Shown: positions 45,320-55,175, counted from the first letter of the stretch. The stretch: DNA of 64,000 nt from Nitrospira sp. SG-bin1 (GCA_002083365.1 LVWS01000033.1:496001-560000); one strand, 5' to 3'. Translations and numbers: made by a program. Notes: a model not told the origin generated them from the letters alone.

Positions 45320-45979
45320 TTGATTATTGCGATTGATGGACCAGCCGGAGTGGGCAAGAGCACGGTCGCCAAACTACTGGCGACTCGCCTGGGCTATCTC
45401 TATCTCGATACGGGAGCGCTCTATCGAGCTGTCGCATGGAAAACCTTGCAGTCGGGAATACGTCCGTCTGATCTCGAGCAGGTGACCAAGCTATTACCGA
45501 CCACCACAATACACATGCAATATCACAATGGCGCCATGCATGTCTTGGTCGATGGTATAGATGTCAGCGATGAACTCCGTACACCGGAGGTCTCGGCCGC
45601 TGCGTCGATCGTGTCCGCTATTCCAGCCGTTCGTGACTGGTTGCTACCGATCCAGCGCCAGATCGGCCAACGAGGCTCGGTGGTTGCGGAGGGGCGTGAT
45701 ATCGGCACCAAGGTTTTTCCTGCGGCACCGTATAAATTCTTCTTGGAGGCGGATGCCGACGTTCGGGTCACGCGGCGGCATCGTGAACTGGTCGCCGCGG
45801 GTCGTGGTGGAACGGTTGAAGCGACATCGCGGGATCTGTCGGATCGAGATCGGCGGGATCGGACCCGTTCGGTGGATCCACTGCGTCCGGCGGAGGACGC
45901 ACGATTAATCGATACCTCTGCTCTCAGCCCTGATCAAGTGGTGGAGCAGATAATCGCGGCTGTGTCGACCGGGTTGTGA
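45320..45979 (+). CDS. cmk: cytidylate kinase
   Basis: 219 residues. IAIDGPAGVGKSTVAKLLA P-loop, YLDTGALYRAVAW, VVAEGRDIGTKVFP and DRRDRTRSVDPLRPA are CMP-kinase motifs. The start is a TTG at 45320 (TTG ATT ATT GCG ATT GAT GGA) with an AAGGAG site 9 bases before; no closer ATG gives the intact P-loop. Overlaps plsC by a GTGA junction. Confidence 0.94.
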   Translation: MIIAIDGPAGVGKSTVAKLLATRLGYLYLDTGALYRAVAWKTLQSGIRPSDLEQVTKLLPTTTIHMQYHNGAMHVLVDGIDVSDELRTPEVSAAASIVSAIPAVRDWLLPIQRQIGQRGSVVAEGRDIGTKVFPAAPYKFFLEADADVRVTRRHRELVAAGRGGTVEATSRDLSDRDRRDRTRSVDPLRPAEDARLIDTSALSPDQVVEQIIAAVSTGL

Positions 45980-46668
45980 GCGGAGTCGTCTACGGATTCT
46001 TGTGGGTATTGGCACGAGTCGTCGCGCTGATTTGCTTTCGGTATCGCGTCGAAGGCCGGATTCCTCAGTCCGGAGGTCTGTTAATCGCCGCGAATCATGC
46101 CAGTTACCTTGACATTCCGTTGCTTGGTTGCGGGATGCGCCGAAGGGCCTGGTACTTGGGGCGCAATGATTTGTTTCCGATCCCGGTGCTGAACCGGGTT
46201 CTGCAAGCGTTGGGCTGGATACCGGTAAGGCTCGGACGCCTCGACCGAGAGGCGTTCGGCAAGGCAATCAACCTGATTCGAGCAGGAAAAGTCGTGGTCA
46301 TTTTCCCGGAAGGCGGACGCAGTCACGATGGCCACCTTCGGGAGCCGAAAGCGGGAATTGGAGTCATTGTGTCGCAGACAGGATGTCCGGTCGTCCCGGC
46401 ATATCTAAAGGGGACCTACGATGTCCTGCCTCCGGGTGCTTCATGGCCGAGATGGCGCCGGGTGAGCGTGCGATTCGGGGATCCCATTCGGTTCGAGACC
46501 GAGAAACAACAAGAGAGGGCAGCGACAAAACAGTTTTATCAACTGGTCAGCCGTACGGTGATCGAACACATTGCGGCCTTGGGTCAAGTTCCCTTGCCAA
46601 AGGGAAAAGATGATCTGGCGCGCGAGACACCAAGCCGGCCGACCGCCGACGCTCACAACGCTGAGTGA
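45976..46668 (+). CDS. plsC: 1-acyl-sn-glycerol-3-phosphate acyltransferase
   Basis: 230 residues, one N-terminal hydrophobic segment (VYGFLWVLARVVALICF). HxxxxD motif NHASYLD, then GRNDLFPIPVLNRVL, FPEGGRSHDGHL and PVVPAYLKGTYDVLP. Makes phosphatidic acid. GTG start within the cmk stop. Confidence 0.93.
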   Translation: MSGVVYGFLWVLARVVALICFRYRVEGRIPQSGGLLIAANHASYLDIPLLGCGMRRRAWYLGRNDLFPIPVLNRVLQALGWIPVRLGRLDREAFGKAINLIRAGKVVVIFPEGGRSHDGHLREPKAGIGVIVSQTGCPVVPAYLKGTYDVLPPGASWPRWRRVSVRFGDPIRFETEKQQERAATKQFYQLVSRTVIEHIAALGQVPLPKGKDDLARETPSRPTADAHNAE

Positions 46669-46723
46669 GCCAGGCGACTTCACCATCAGCACCCGACGAA
46701 AGTCGGAAGAGTAGGATGTTCAT

Positions 46724-48439
46724 ATGGGTACGGTATCCAACAGCAGTGACGCTCAGTTAGACCGCAATGCCTTGGCGGCATTGTACGAAGAAACCTTCCG
46801 TAATCTCGAAGAAGGCACGATTACAGAAGGCCGTGTCGTGGCTTTGGCTAAGGACAAGGTCATCGTTGATATCGGGTACAAATCCGAGGGAGTGATTCCG
46901 GGTGATCAGTTCTCTACCGAGGAACTCCACAACCTCAAGATCGGGGACCGGCTCCAAGTCTATATCGAAGAATGTGAAGATGCGGACGGCAATCTCGTTT
47001 TGTCCAAGGAAAAAGCGGACAAGATGAAAATTTGGGAAGAACTCGAGAAACTCTACAAGGAAGAGAAAAGCATCGAAGGCAAGATTGTCTCACGCATCAA
47101 GGGCGGCATGATGGTCGATATCGGCGTGAAAGCGTTCTTGCCCGGCTCTCAGATCGATCTTCATCCGGTTCGTGATCTGGACGGCCTCGTGGGAAAGACC
47201 TTTCCCCTCAAGATCATCAAGATCAACCACCGACGAGGCAATGTGGTCGTCTCGCGCCGCGTGCTGTTGGAGGAAACCAGGGATAAAAAACGGCAGACGA
47301 CGCTGGCCAATCTCAAAGAAGGCCAGCTCATTCAGGGGACCGTGAAGAACATCACCGACTACGGATCGTTCATCGACCTCGGTGGTATCGACGGCTTGCT
47401 GCACATTACCGACATGTCCTGGGGGCGAGTCGGGCATCCATCCGAACTGTTTACAGTGGGAGATAAGGTTGAAGTCACGGTGTTGAAATATGATCGTGAA
47501 ACCGGTCGGATTTCGCTGGGGCTCAAGCAGAAGAGCGCGGACCCCTGGACCAATGTCGCCGGCAAGTATCCCATTGGGACCAGAGTTCGTGGCCGTGTCG
47601 TCAGCCTGACCGATTACGGCGCGTTCGTAGAACTCGAGCCCGGGGTGGAGGGATTGGTGCATGTTTCGGAGATGTCGTGGACGCACGAAGTCCGCCATCC
47701 ATCGAGAGTCGTGGCGGTCGGTGATCAAGTGGAAGCTGCGGTGCTCAACGTCGATCCGGCAAGCCGGAAGATATCTTTGGGCATGAAGCAGACCGCGCCG
47801 AATCCCTGGGACATGATCGAGGGCAAATACCCGATCGGAACCCGTATCGAAGGAAAGGTGAAGAGCCTGACCGATTTCGGTGCGTTTGTCGGACTTGAAG
47901 AGGGGATCGACGGGCTCATCCATATCTCGGATATGTCGTGGACGAAACATATCAAGCATCCCTCCGAGTTGTTCAAAAAAGGGCAGAAAGTGGAAGCGGT
48001 TGTGTTGCGTATCGACAAGGAAAAAGAGCGGCTTTCGTTGGGGTACAAACAGTTGTCTCGTGATCCATGGGATGAGGCGATCCCGTCGCGGTATCGCGTC
48101 GGTGACTCGGTGACCGGCAAGGTGTCGAAAGTCGCCGACTTTGGGATCTTCATCGAATTGGACGGTGGGGTGGAAGGCTTAATCCATGTCAGCGAATCCG
48201 GTCTTGAACCGTCCGCGAAGCTGGAAGAAAAGTTTAAGTTGCAGGACGACGTGGCGGCGAAGATAATCAAAGTCGATCGAGACGAGCGCAAGATCGCCCT
48301 CAGCCTTCGCGACCATCAACTGGACTGGGAGCGCAAGCAGGTTGATGAGTATCACTCTGCACAGGGTGTGCTGGATCAGAGTCTGGGGCGGGCGGCCAAA
48401 CAGAGCCGGAAACGGGCGCAATCGGAAGAGCAAGGCTAA
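46724..48439 (+). CDS. rpsA: 30S ribosomal protein S1
   Basis: 571 residues with six S1 (OB-fold) domains, for example GRVVALAKDKVIVDIGYKSE, GKIVSRIKGGMMVDIGVKAF, GTVKNITDYGSFIDLGGIDG, GRVVSLTDYGAFVELEPGVE, GKVKSLTDFGAFVGLEEGID and GKVSKVADFGIFIELDGGVE. Full length; the order cmk-plsC-rpsA is common. Starts 55 bp after plsC. Confidence 0.97.
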   Translation: MGTVSNSSDAQLDRNALAALYEETFRNLEEGTITEGRVVALAKDKVIVDIGYKSEGVIPGDQFSTEELHNLKIGDRLQVYIEECEDADGNLVLSKEKADKMKIWEELEKLYKEEKSIEGKIVSRIKGGMMVDIGVKAFLPGSQIDLHPVRDLDGLVGKTFPLKIIKINHRRGNVVVSRRVLLEETRDKKRQTTLANLKEGQLIQGTVKNITDYGSFIDLGGIDGLLHITDMSWGRVGHPSELFTVGDKVEVTVLKYDRETGRISLGLKQKSADPWTNVAGKYPIGTRVRGRVVSLTDYGAFVELEPGVEGLVHVSEMSWTHEVRHPSRVVAVGDQVEAAVLNVDPASRKISLGMKQTAPNPWDMIEGKYPIGTRIEGKVKSLTDFGAFVGLEEGIDGLIHISDMSWTKHIKHPSELFKKGQKVEAVVLRIDKEKERLSLGYKQLSRDPWDEAIPSRYRVGDSVTGKVSKVADFGIFIELDGGVEGLIHVSESGLEPSAKLEEKFKLQDDVAAKIIKVDRDERKIALSLRDHQLDWERKQVDEYHSAQGVLDQSLGRAAKQSRKRAQSEEQG

Positions 48440-48475
48440 GTGGGCCTGCTTATCTAGCGGAGCGGGGAGTGGGTC

Positions 48476-49378
48476 ATGGCGGATGAAGTGACACAGACGG
48501 AAGGCCCGCGAAAGCGCCGTCCGTTCCGCAAGGCTTTGTGGCTTTTTGTGGCGGGGGTAGGAGTGTTGATTCTGATGAATCTCTTCTACCCCGACCTCGA
48601 CTTGTCCAGTGAGGACCGCATTGCCTTGATTCGAGTTGAAGGCGTCATTCTTGATTCGCAAACAACGGTCGGAGAGTTGAAGCGATTCAGCGAAAATCCC
48701 TCGATCAAAGCCATCGTGCTACGGATCGATAGTCCCGGGGGCGGCGTCGTGCCGTCGCAAGAGATTTACGACGCGGTCAAGCGGGTCCGGAGCAAGAACA
48801 ATAAGGCGGTGATCGCATCCATGGGAAGCGTCGCTGCTTCCGGAGGGTATTATATCGCTGCCGCAACGGACCGTATCGTGGCCAATCCCGGAACACTGAC
48901 GGGCAGCATCGGAGTCATCATGGAAACGGCCAATGTGGAAGGGTTACTCCAGAAAATCGGTGTGGAAGGGATCGTCATCAAGAGCGGAAAGTATAAGGAT
49001 GTGGGGTCTCCGCTCCGGAAGATGAGCGGAGAAGAAAGGGCGTTGCTCCAGGCCGTGATGGATGACGTTCACAAGCAGTTTATCGAAGCGGTGGCGGAAG
49101 GCCGTTCACTCGAACTTCGGACCGCCCAAGCCCTCGCCGACGGTCGAATCTTTACTGGACGCCAGGCCAAGGAAGCAAAACTGATCGATGAACTCGGTGA
49201 CTTGGAAGATGCCATTCAACTGGCTGCCGAGGTGGCCGGGATCGAAGGAGAACCGAAGGTCGTCGAGCCACGCCGCCGCTTTTCCATTCGCGAAATCCTG
49301 GACTCGAAACTCAGCATGATGTTTCCGAAATTGAATATGCAACCGGGTGTGAGCTTGAAGTACCTGATGGCCTTCTAG
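48476..49378 (+). CDS. sppA: signal peptide peptidase SppA, short form
   Basis: 300 residues. One TM anchor (ALWLFVAGVGVLILMNLF), then the S49 serine protease: VLRIDSPGGGVVPSQEIYDA, ASMGSVAASGGYYIAAATDR (catalytic Ser), SIGVIMETANVEGLLQKIG with KSGKYKDVGSPLRKM (catalytic Lys), and FTGRQAKEAKLIDELG. The 36K type, not the double-length E. coli protein. Confidence 0.94.
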   Translation: MADEVTQTEGPRKRRPFRKALWLFVAGVGVLILMNLFYPDLDLSSEDRIALIRVEGVILDSQTTVGELKRFSENPSIKAIVLRIDSPGGGVVPSQEIYDAVKRVRSKNNKAVIASMGSVAASGGYYIAAATDRIVANPGTLTGSIGVIMETANVEGLLQKIGVEGIVIKSGKYKDVGSPLRKMSGEERALLQAVMDDVHKQFIEAVAEGRSLELRTAQALADGRIFTGRQAKEAKLIDELGDLEDAIQLAAEVAGIEGEPKVVEPRRRFSIREILDSKLSMMFPKLNMQPGVSLKYLMAF

Positions 49379-49426
49379 CTGTGTCACTGAAGATGCGGCG
49401 ATAACCGGGTCGAAGGGAGAGTGGAT

Positions 49427-49705
49427 ATGACCAAGGCGCAGATCATCGAAAAGGTTTCTGAGCAAGTCACCACCTTGACGAAGCGGCAGGCAGAAGTCGT
49501 CGTCAATACGATTTTCGATTGTGTCCGTGACTCGCTGAAGAACGGCGATAAAACGGAGATTCGCGGATTCGGCAGTTTTCGATTGCGGGCCCGTCGGATG
49601 AAGGAAGGGCGGAATCCAAAGACCGGAGAAACGGTTGCGGTTCCGGCCAAGCGGGTCCCGTTTTTCAAAGCCGGCAAAGAGCTCAAAGAGTTGCTCAATC
49701 AATAG
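49427..49705 (+). CDS. integration host factor/HU-type DNA-binding protein
   Basis: 92 residues. Bacterial histone-like fold: TKAQIIEKVSEQVTTLTKRQ, EVVVNTIFDCVRDSLKNGDK, EIRGFGSFRLRARRMKEGRN and the arm NPKTGETVAVPAKRVPFFKA. Start at ATG 49427 with an AAGGGAG site; closest to the IHF-alpha type. Follows sppA. Confidence 0.9.
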   Translation: MTKAQIIEKVSEQVTTLTKRQAEVVVNTIFDCVRDSLKNGDKTEIRGFGSFRLRARRMKEGRNPKTGETVAVPAKRVPFFKAGKELKELLNQ

Positions 49706-49737
49706 ACCGCTCGTCTTGGAAGAGGGGATTTGATCCC

Positions 49738-50733
49738 ATGTCAGAACCGTCACAGTCTGCAGCCATGGAAATCCGTTGGACCGATGGCGCACTCAGGCGA
49801 ATGGAACGTGCACCGATGTTTTTGCGTGGCATGGTCCGGCGTTTGGCTGAAAAAAAAGCGCGTGAATTGGGGTATGAGCAAATCACCGAGGAAATTCTCG
49901 AGCAGTTCAAGGGGCAGATGATGGGGCGTCTGGGCGGTGAAGCCGGTATGGCTTCTGCCGCCGAAGAAATGGCCCAGGGCCGTCTTCCATGGACCGCCGC
50001 CGCCAAAGAGCGGTTGGAGACGGTTCCTGAGTTCATGCGCGGGATGATCAAGCAGATCGCAGAGGAAGTCGCCAAGGAACGGGGGCATCTCGAAGTGAAT
50101 GTCGAGTTGTTCGAAAAAGTGGAAGCCCTTGGTGACTTCCATGAGGAGACCGGCCCTCCGATGGAATGGACCGATGATGCCGCGGCCCTGCTCCAGGACA
50201 AGTTGAAACAATCGCCACCCATCGCCCTGGAATTCGTGACCGACATGTTGAAACGCGATACGGAAGATCTCGCCAGAGCGAAACGGCTGACCCGCATTGA
50301 TGCAGCGGTTCTACAGGATCTATGGGAAGCGCCTCAGGAACGAATCGCTTGGACCGACGAAGCCTGGAAACGGCTTCAGACATCTCCGGATTTCGTGCGC
50401 AGCGGGATCAGAAAAGCAGCCGAACGGCGAGCCCGAAAGCTGGGATTGAAAGAAATCGATTCAGGCCATTTGACGACGTTCCGGAATCAGGCCATGATGA
50501 AGGCCGTCAAGCGCATCCGCTCGTTCGGTTATCAGGAATTGACATTCGATGCGTTCGATACCGCCCTTCAGAAAACCAAGCGCCTGCAGGGCAATGATCA
50601 AGCCGAGAAACGCCTTCAGGAAATTCGCGGGCACTTTGCCGACCCTTTGACAAAGAAGCCGGAAGGCGGGACCCTGGGAGCCGAGCTCATGGATCGTTTT
50701 CGCAGGTACCTCAAAGGAGAGGGAACGCTCTGA
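49738..50733 (+). CDS. PCP_red-domain protein, four copies
   Basis: 331 residues built from four ~45-residue PCP_red units: IRWTDGALRRMERAPMFLRG, LPWTAAAKERLETVPEFMRG, MEWTDDAAALLQDKLKQSPP (divergent) and IAWTDEAWKRLQTSPDFVRS, each followed by an amphipathic helix with an EL/HL-strand. No zinc ribbon, signal or TM. A relative of the two-copy protein at 35,068. Function unknown outside protochlorophyllide reductase. Confidence 0.78.
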   Translation: MSEPSQSAAMEIRWTDGALRRMERAPMFLRGMVRRLAEKKARELGYEQITEEILEQFKGQMMGRLGGEAGMASAAEEMAQGRLPWTAAAKERLETVPEFMRGMIKQIAEEVAKERGHLEVNVELFEKVEALGDFHEETGPPMEWTDDAAALLQDKLKQSPPIALEFVTDMLKRDTEDLARAKRLTRIDAAVLQDLWEAPQERIAWTDEAWKRLQTSPDFVRSGIRKAAERRARKLGLKEIDSGHLTTFRNQAMMKAVKRIRSFGYQELTFDAFDTALQKTKRLQGNDQAEKRLQEIRGHFADPLTKKPEGGTLGAELMDRFRRYLKGEGTL

Positions 50734-50806
50734 CAATCGAAGATCCCTTCTGCGTTTTCTTCAAGGTGCTTTCCAAGAGCGTCGTGCAAGCAGTGGAGCG
50801 TTACAC

Positions 50807-51127
50807 TTAGTGTGTTTCCACCGCTTGAGGCCAGAACTTGTGTCGGATTTGGGGGAGTGGTTCGTTATCCAAGTTCGGAATGTCGTAGAGGCAACGATCG
50901 ATCGTCGCAACTTCGTCTTCAGTCAATGGTAACGTTACTTTTTTCTTCCAGAATTGATCAAGCGTAAAGTAGTCTCCCGACTGAGGCTTCTGCGCAAGCA
51001 ATTCCTGCATTTTTTTGAAGCCCGGTGTATCAACGCCGGGGATGCGCCCCTTGTTCCGATCATGACACCAGGTGAGAACTTCGGCAATCCCGTACATCGT
51101 AATATCAACGTTCACAATCTTGCTCAT
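50807..51127 (-). CDS. hypothetical protein
   Basis: 106 residues, MSKIVNVDITMYGIAEVLTW, then CHDRNKGRIPGVDTPG and DEVATIDRCLYDIPNLD. Strong TAGGAGGAAAG ribosome site. No recognised family; small soluble protein, acidic to neutral. Confidence 0.65.
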   Translation of the reverse strand: MSKIVNVDITMYGIAEVLTWCHDRNKGRIPGVDTPGFKKMQELLAQKPQSGDYFTLDQFWKKKVTLPLTEDEVATIDRCLYDIPNLDNEPLPQIRHKFWPQAVETH

Positions 51128-51300
51128 AACTTTCCTCCTAAAAGCGACGCCGCATCATAACGTAAGCGGAAGGCAAAATTCAAAGGCTGATGAGGGCCCG
51201 CTCGTAGATTGCGAGGGGAAAGATTGCCTCTGTATACTGGGGCTTGTGATTCTATCGGCATAGGCCATTGGTCCCAGCAGGGTTCGGTAGCGGAGACTGT

Positions 51301-52497
51301 GTGAATAATCGTATCGAGCGGAGATCGCGCACCGCGAGGCTGTGCCTTTCCGTACTATGGCTGTTTCTTCCGATCGGTCACGGTTTGTGGGCCTGTTCCA
51401 AGAGCGAACCCTATGATCCACCTGATCCATTTTATTACTTTGCCAGTTACAAGGTGGGTAAGAACCCCACCACCATTGTCACCGAAGACCTTAATCAGGA
51501 CTCGTTCACCGATCTCATCACGACCAATATTGCCAGCAATACCCTCTCGATCTTGCTGGGCAATGGTGACGGGACGTTCAGGGACCAAGTTCAACTCCAT
51601 GTGTGCCAGGAACCGCGTTCTCTCGTGATGAGTCACTTCAATCAGGATCGGCATGCGGATATGGCTTTGGCATGTTCCGGTGGCGACGAGGTGATGATTT
51701 TGCTTGGACATGGAGATGGGAAGTTTGAAGAGGGGCCGCGTTATCCGGTCCATCGGGCGCCGATTGGTTTGGCCGCCGATGATATCAACGGTGACCATCA
51801 TGCCGATCTGGTTGTCGCGCTACGGAATGACAAGATCAAGGTCTTTCTGGGGAACGGGACCGGCGAATTCCGACATGGAACACAGTACGAACATGGAGAC
51901 ACTCCTACATCCGTGGCCCTGTCCGATCTCAACGGCGATGGAAGATTGGATCTGGTGGTGACGAATGGAGGACCGATGTCGAATGCCGTTTCGATTTGGC
52001 TCGGGAACGGGGACGGCACCTTTCGTGATCCCAAAGACTATTCGACGGGCCGGCGGCCTCTCGGTGTGAGCTTTGCGGACTTTAATAATGATCATCATCG
52101 GGATCTATTGGTCATCAATGGAGAAAAAGATAGCTTCACGACGTTTCTCGGAAACGGCAATGCGACGTTTCGGCCCGGTAAGGATTCCGGGGCCGATGCT
52201 GGTCCCAACTTTGGGTTGGCGCGGGACTTCAATGGCGACCGGTTAGAGGATGTCGCCATCGTCAATCTCCAATCGAATGATCTGTCGATCTTGTTTGGAA
52301 AGGGTGATGGGACCTTTCACTATCCGCCGAGGAATTACCGCACGAAAGCCGGCCCGTTTGCCCTTTCATCATTTCGTGTCACCACCTCCGGACTGGAAGA
52401 ACCCGGACTCGCCATCGCGGACAACGGAAGCGGCAGTGTCTCGATCTTCCTCCACCGTGGACTCAAACCCATTCCGAAGTTGGAGGCAAGAGAATAG
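51301..52497 (+). CDS. FG-GAP/VCBS-repeat lipoprotein
   Basis: 398 residues. Lipoprotein signal with lipobox LWAC, then seven FG-GAP/VCBS-type units (such as LNQDSFTDLITTNIASNTLS, ILLGNGDGTFRDQVQL, INGDHHADLVVALRNDKIKV, LNGDGRLDLVVTNGGPMSNA), the calcium-binding beta-propeller of integrin-like proteins. GTG 51301 preferred; a TTG at 51268 is in frame. Confidence 0.8.
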   Translation: MNNRIERRSRTARLCLSVLWLFLPIGHGLWACSKSEPYDPPDPFYYFASYKVGKNPTTIVTEDLNQDSFTDLITTNIASNTLSILLGNGDGTFRDQVQLHVCQEPRSLVMSHFNQDRHADMALACSGGDEVMILLGHGDGKFEEGPRYPVHRAPIGLAADDINGDHHADLVVALRNDKIKVFLGNGTGEFRHGTQYEHGDTPTSVALSDLNGDGRLDLVVTNGGPMSNAVSIWLGNGDGTFRDPKDYSTGRRPLGVSFADFNNDHHRDLLVINGEKDSFTTFLGNGNATFRPGKDSGADAGPNFGLARDFNGDRLEDVAIVNLQSNDLSILFGKGDGTFHYPPRNYRTKAGPFALSSFRVTTSGLEEPGLAIADNGSGSVSIFLHRGLKPIPKLEARE

Positions 52498-52589
52498 GAC
52501 GCGGGCAATCGCCGCCCATTCTTGACAGCCTGGAGGGCCTTCGCTAGAGTGGCCAGGGGCTAGGCCTGCGCGCAAATTTTGAGCATGAC

Positions 52590-52796
52590 ATGGCACTTCG
52601 ATCCTTTGCATGGTGGTTCATGATCGGGGCTCTGCTGACCCTCTCCGTCCTCATGGTCCAGGGCGGAGTCCGCGACTTGTGGGAAGGCACGCAACCCTCT
52701 GGCGGGACGAATGTTTTCGTGTATTTTGGCACGACCCTCATCGGTGGTGGCTTGCTCGCTGGGTGCGTGGCGTTAATCATGAATCGCCTTCGGTAA
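52590..52796 (+). CDS. small membrane protein with two TM segments
   Basis: 68 residues: SFAWWFMIGALLTLSVLMVQ and VFVYFGTTLIGGGLLAGCVA are hydrophobic, with a short polar loop between. No family recognised. Confidence 0.5.
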   Translation: MALRSFAWWFMIGALLTLSVLMVQGGVRDLWEGTQPSGGTNVFVYFGTTLIGGGLLAGCVALIMNRLR

Positions 52797-52816
52797 CCGG
52801 AGAGAACAGGACATGT

Positions 52817-53005
52817 ATGCAGTGTCTCAAGTGCAAAGGGTTCATGTTGGTGGAACGCCACTATACCCTGGTCAACAGGCGGATATACGCTCGATGCCTC
52901 AATTGCGGGTTCTGGATTGATCTGGCCGACCTCCTCCGGTTTTTTCATAAAGTGATTGATAGTGGGCGGAAAGGTGATAAAGTGCGTGAATCGTTCATCT
53001 TTTAA
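52817..53005 (+). CDS. small zinc-ribbon protein
   Basis: 62 residues: MQCLKCKGFMLVERHY, then ARCLNCGFWIDLADLL. Two CxxC pairs form a zinc ribbon. Lies 20 bp after the small membrane protein, same direction. Confidence 0.6.
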   Translation: MQCLKCKGFMLVERHYTLVNRRIYARCLNCGFWIDLADLLRFFHKVIDSGRKGDKVRESFIF

Positions 53006-53020
53006 ACGAGGCGGCCGTTT

Positions 53021-53953
53021 GTGGCACGATGCGACCATGATCCCCTCGGTGATCACAGGCAAATCTTGGACAGTACCTTCCCTCGCTATACGCTTGTTTC
53101 AGTCATCGCTCTTTTCGTGATCGTGTTTTTCGTAGGCCCTGCTTCGGGGATGGAGAAGCAATCCCGGAACCCGGCTCACCATCCTGTCCGGTATGCCCCG
53201 CAACCCTTCCCGTGGAAACGAATCCCGGCGCACAGTATTCTTCTGAAAGAGTTGCGATCGGGCCGTATCCTGTTCGAGCACGAGGTCGAGAAACGCCTTT
53301 CGCCGGCCAGTCTCACCAAGATTATGTCGGCGCTGATCGTTCTTGAAAAAGGCCGCCTCGATGATTTGGTCACGGTGAGCAAGAATGCGGCAAGGGCTCC
53401 CAAAACTCACCTGAGGTTGAAAGTAGGGGAAGTGTTCCGCCTCGGCGATTTACTCAAGGCGATGATGATGGTGTCGGCCAATGACGCCTGCTTGGCGGCA
53501 GTCGAGCACGTCGGCGGAGACGAAGAGCAGTTCGTCATGTTGATGAACAGCAAGGCTGTTGCACTCGGGTTGTCAGACACCCACTTCAGCAATGGGTGCG
53601 GTTTCGACGGTCCCGACCATTACTCGACGGCTGAAGATCTCGCGACGTTGAGTGAAGTGGCGATGCGGAACATGGTGTTCCGAGACCTCGTGAAAGAGGA
53701 ACGCGAGATTATCACACCAGTCAGCGGCTATCGCGCGTATGTTCTCCACAACACGAATCGTTTGCTCGGACGCATCCCCGGCGTGGAAGGGGTGAAAACC
53801 GGATTCACTTCAAAAGCAGGCCGCTGCTTGATCGCCAAAGTCTCCCAAAACGGGAGCGATTTGCTGCTCGTGATCCTGAACTCGAACCGTCGGTGGAATA
53901 CCGCAAAGAGCTTGATCGACTATGGGTTCCGTCTCACGAATACCGTCCCCTAG
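53021..53953 (+). CDS. dacA: D-alanyl-D-alanine carboxypeptidase
   Basis: 310-residue S11 penicillin-binding peptidase. Hydrophobic signal (LVSVIALFVIVFFVGPASG), SxxK motif in SPASLTKIMSAL, SxN in MMVSANDACLAAVEHVGGDE, and KTG in GVEGVKTGFTSKAGRCL. Lacks the long C-terminal amphipathic membrane anchor of E. coli DacA, so it may be periplasmic. GTG start 53021; a TTG at 53066 would shorten the N-terminus. The gene symbol is by family only. Confidence 0.88.
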   Translation: MARCDHDPLGDHRQILDSTFPRYTLVSVIALFVIVFFVGPASGMEKQSRNPAHHPVRYAPQPFPWKRIPAHSILLKELRSGRILFEHEVEKRLSPASLTKIMSALIVLEKGRLDDLVTVSKNAARAPKTHLRLKVGEVFRLGDLLKAMMMVSANDACLAAVEHVGGDEEQFVMLMNSKAVALGLSDTHFSNGCGFDGPDHYSTAEDLATLSEVAMRNMVFRDLVKEEREIITPVSGYRAYVLHNTNRLLGRIPGVEGVKTGFTSKAGRCLIAKVSQNGSDLLLVILNSNRRWNTAKSLIDYGFRLTNTVP

Positions 53954-54182
53954 CAGCCTCCTCTTATTCCTCACATAGTGTAAAGGATAACGTACGGAAC
54001 TGGTTGGCATGTCGATTGTGGACGTCGCTGGTTCGCTATTTGGATGCGAGCACTATCGCTGGGCAGTCGAGAGGAGATTTCTCCGCGTCGAATCAAACGA
54101 CCGGTTCGGCTCTGCGGACTTGAAGATGTGGGTTTCTGCCTTCTTTGGCACAGCTTCCGATTGGTGACACGACTGGGATGGA

Positions 54183-54713
54183 CTATCGTGGAGCGGCAAA
54201 CTCGATGTTGATGTCCTTGCCAAGATAATTTACCTGGAAGCCTTGCTTGTCGTACGCCATGACGGCGCCCATCACGTTTTCGTCTCCATACTCTTCGCGG
54301 CCTAACAACTTTCGGATGTCCTCCGGACTCTCGCTATTGAGCACGTTGCGAAAGATACCTCTGGTCTTGTACGCGAACCGGTTATTGATGAACAGGAGGT
54401 CGACCTTGCCGTCTTGAATACGCACTCCGGCCATTGGACCGGTGGGTTTTCGCTGATCGAGCAGGAAGATGAACGTCGCTTCCTGTTCGGCCTTGATTCC
54501 GGAAATCTTTTCGTTCACGAGCGTTTCAACGGCCTTGGATTCCGAGTCGCCAAGTTTGACGCCGAACAGCGAGACGTCAGCGCTCGAAAAGGCCGTCGGC
54601 TCCATGACATCGTTCTTGCTTAATTCATACGGCTCGGCGTGGGCTGAACCGAGCACTGCCAGGACACTCGCCAGTAGGATGATGGCCATCCATGCTCCAG
54701 GTTCATTTGTCAT
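54183..54713 (-). CDS. secreted hypothetical protein
   Basis: 176 residues. Signal peptide (WMAIILLASVLAVLGSAHA), then an alpha/beta domain with SLFGVKLGDSESKAVETLVN and VDLLFINNRFAYKTRGIF; resembles small periplasmic proteins of unknown function. Last gene before the dacA region on the other strand. Confidence 0.6.
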   Translation of the reverse strand: MTNEPGAWMAIILLASVLAVLGSAHAEPYELSKNDVMEPTAFSSADVSLFGVKLGDSESKAVETLVNEKISGIKAEQEATFIFLLDQRKPTGPMAGVRIQDGKVDLLFINNRFAYKTRGIFRNVLNSESPEDIRKLLGREEYGDENVMGAVMAYDKQGFQVNYLGKDINIEFAAPR

Positions 54714-54881
54714 GGCGTTTAGCGTTTCTTTCTTAAGGGTCCGGGATTCGATAAAGAAGGGTTCTGGTGGATTTTGGAAGGCATGGGGGACATTGTAGCC
54801 AACATGTCGCTAGACCTGCAAGGAACGCGATACATGAAAGGCCGCTGGAGGGGATTTGTTGGATGGATATCTATCTTGGCA

Positions 54882-55175
54882 TCACGATTGCGGCTTGGCG
54901 TCCAGCAACATCGCCCCAAGTTCACGAAGTCGGTAAAAGTAGATCTGGGACTGAGGGTCCAGTCCTTCTGTCAGTTCATCGAGATCGCCTAAACAGTCTT
55001 TCACGATGGCAATCCGTTGGTCATCGAGGCCATCGGAACTATCGAGGTAGTAGACCACACAGCCGCTGATGACCGTATCGATCGTCATCAATTGTCCCTG
55101 GTGCGGGCTCGAAAACCGAGGCCAACCGTCGGCACAATGCTGTTCCCACGCAGTAGTGATCATGTTTCGATCCAC
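54882..55175 (-). CDS. small conserved hypothetical protein
   Basis: 97 residues, MDRNMITTAWEQHCADGWPR, then VISGCVVYYLDSSDGLDDQR and ELTEGLDPQSQIYFYRL. Starts with GTG at 55175 behind an AGGAGGAG site. Acidic, soluble; no family recognised. Confidence 0.55.
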   Translation of the reverse strand: MDRNMITTAWEQHCADGWPRFSSPHQGQLMTIDTVISGCVVYYLDSSDGLDDQRIAIVKDCLGDLDELTEGLDPQSQIYFYRLRELGAMLLDAKPQS

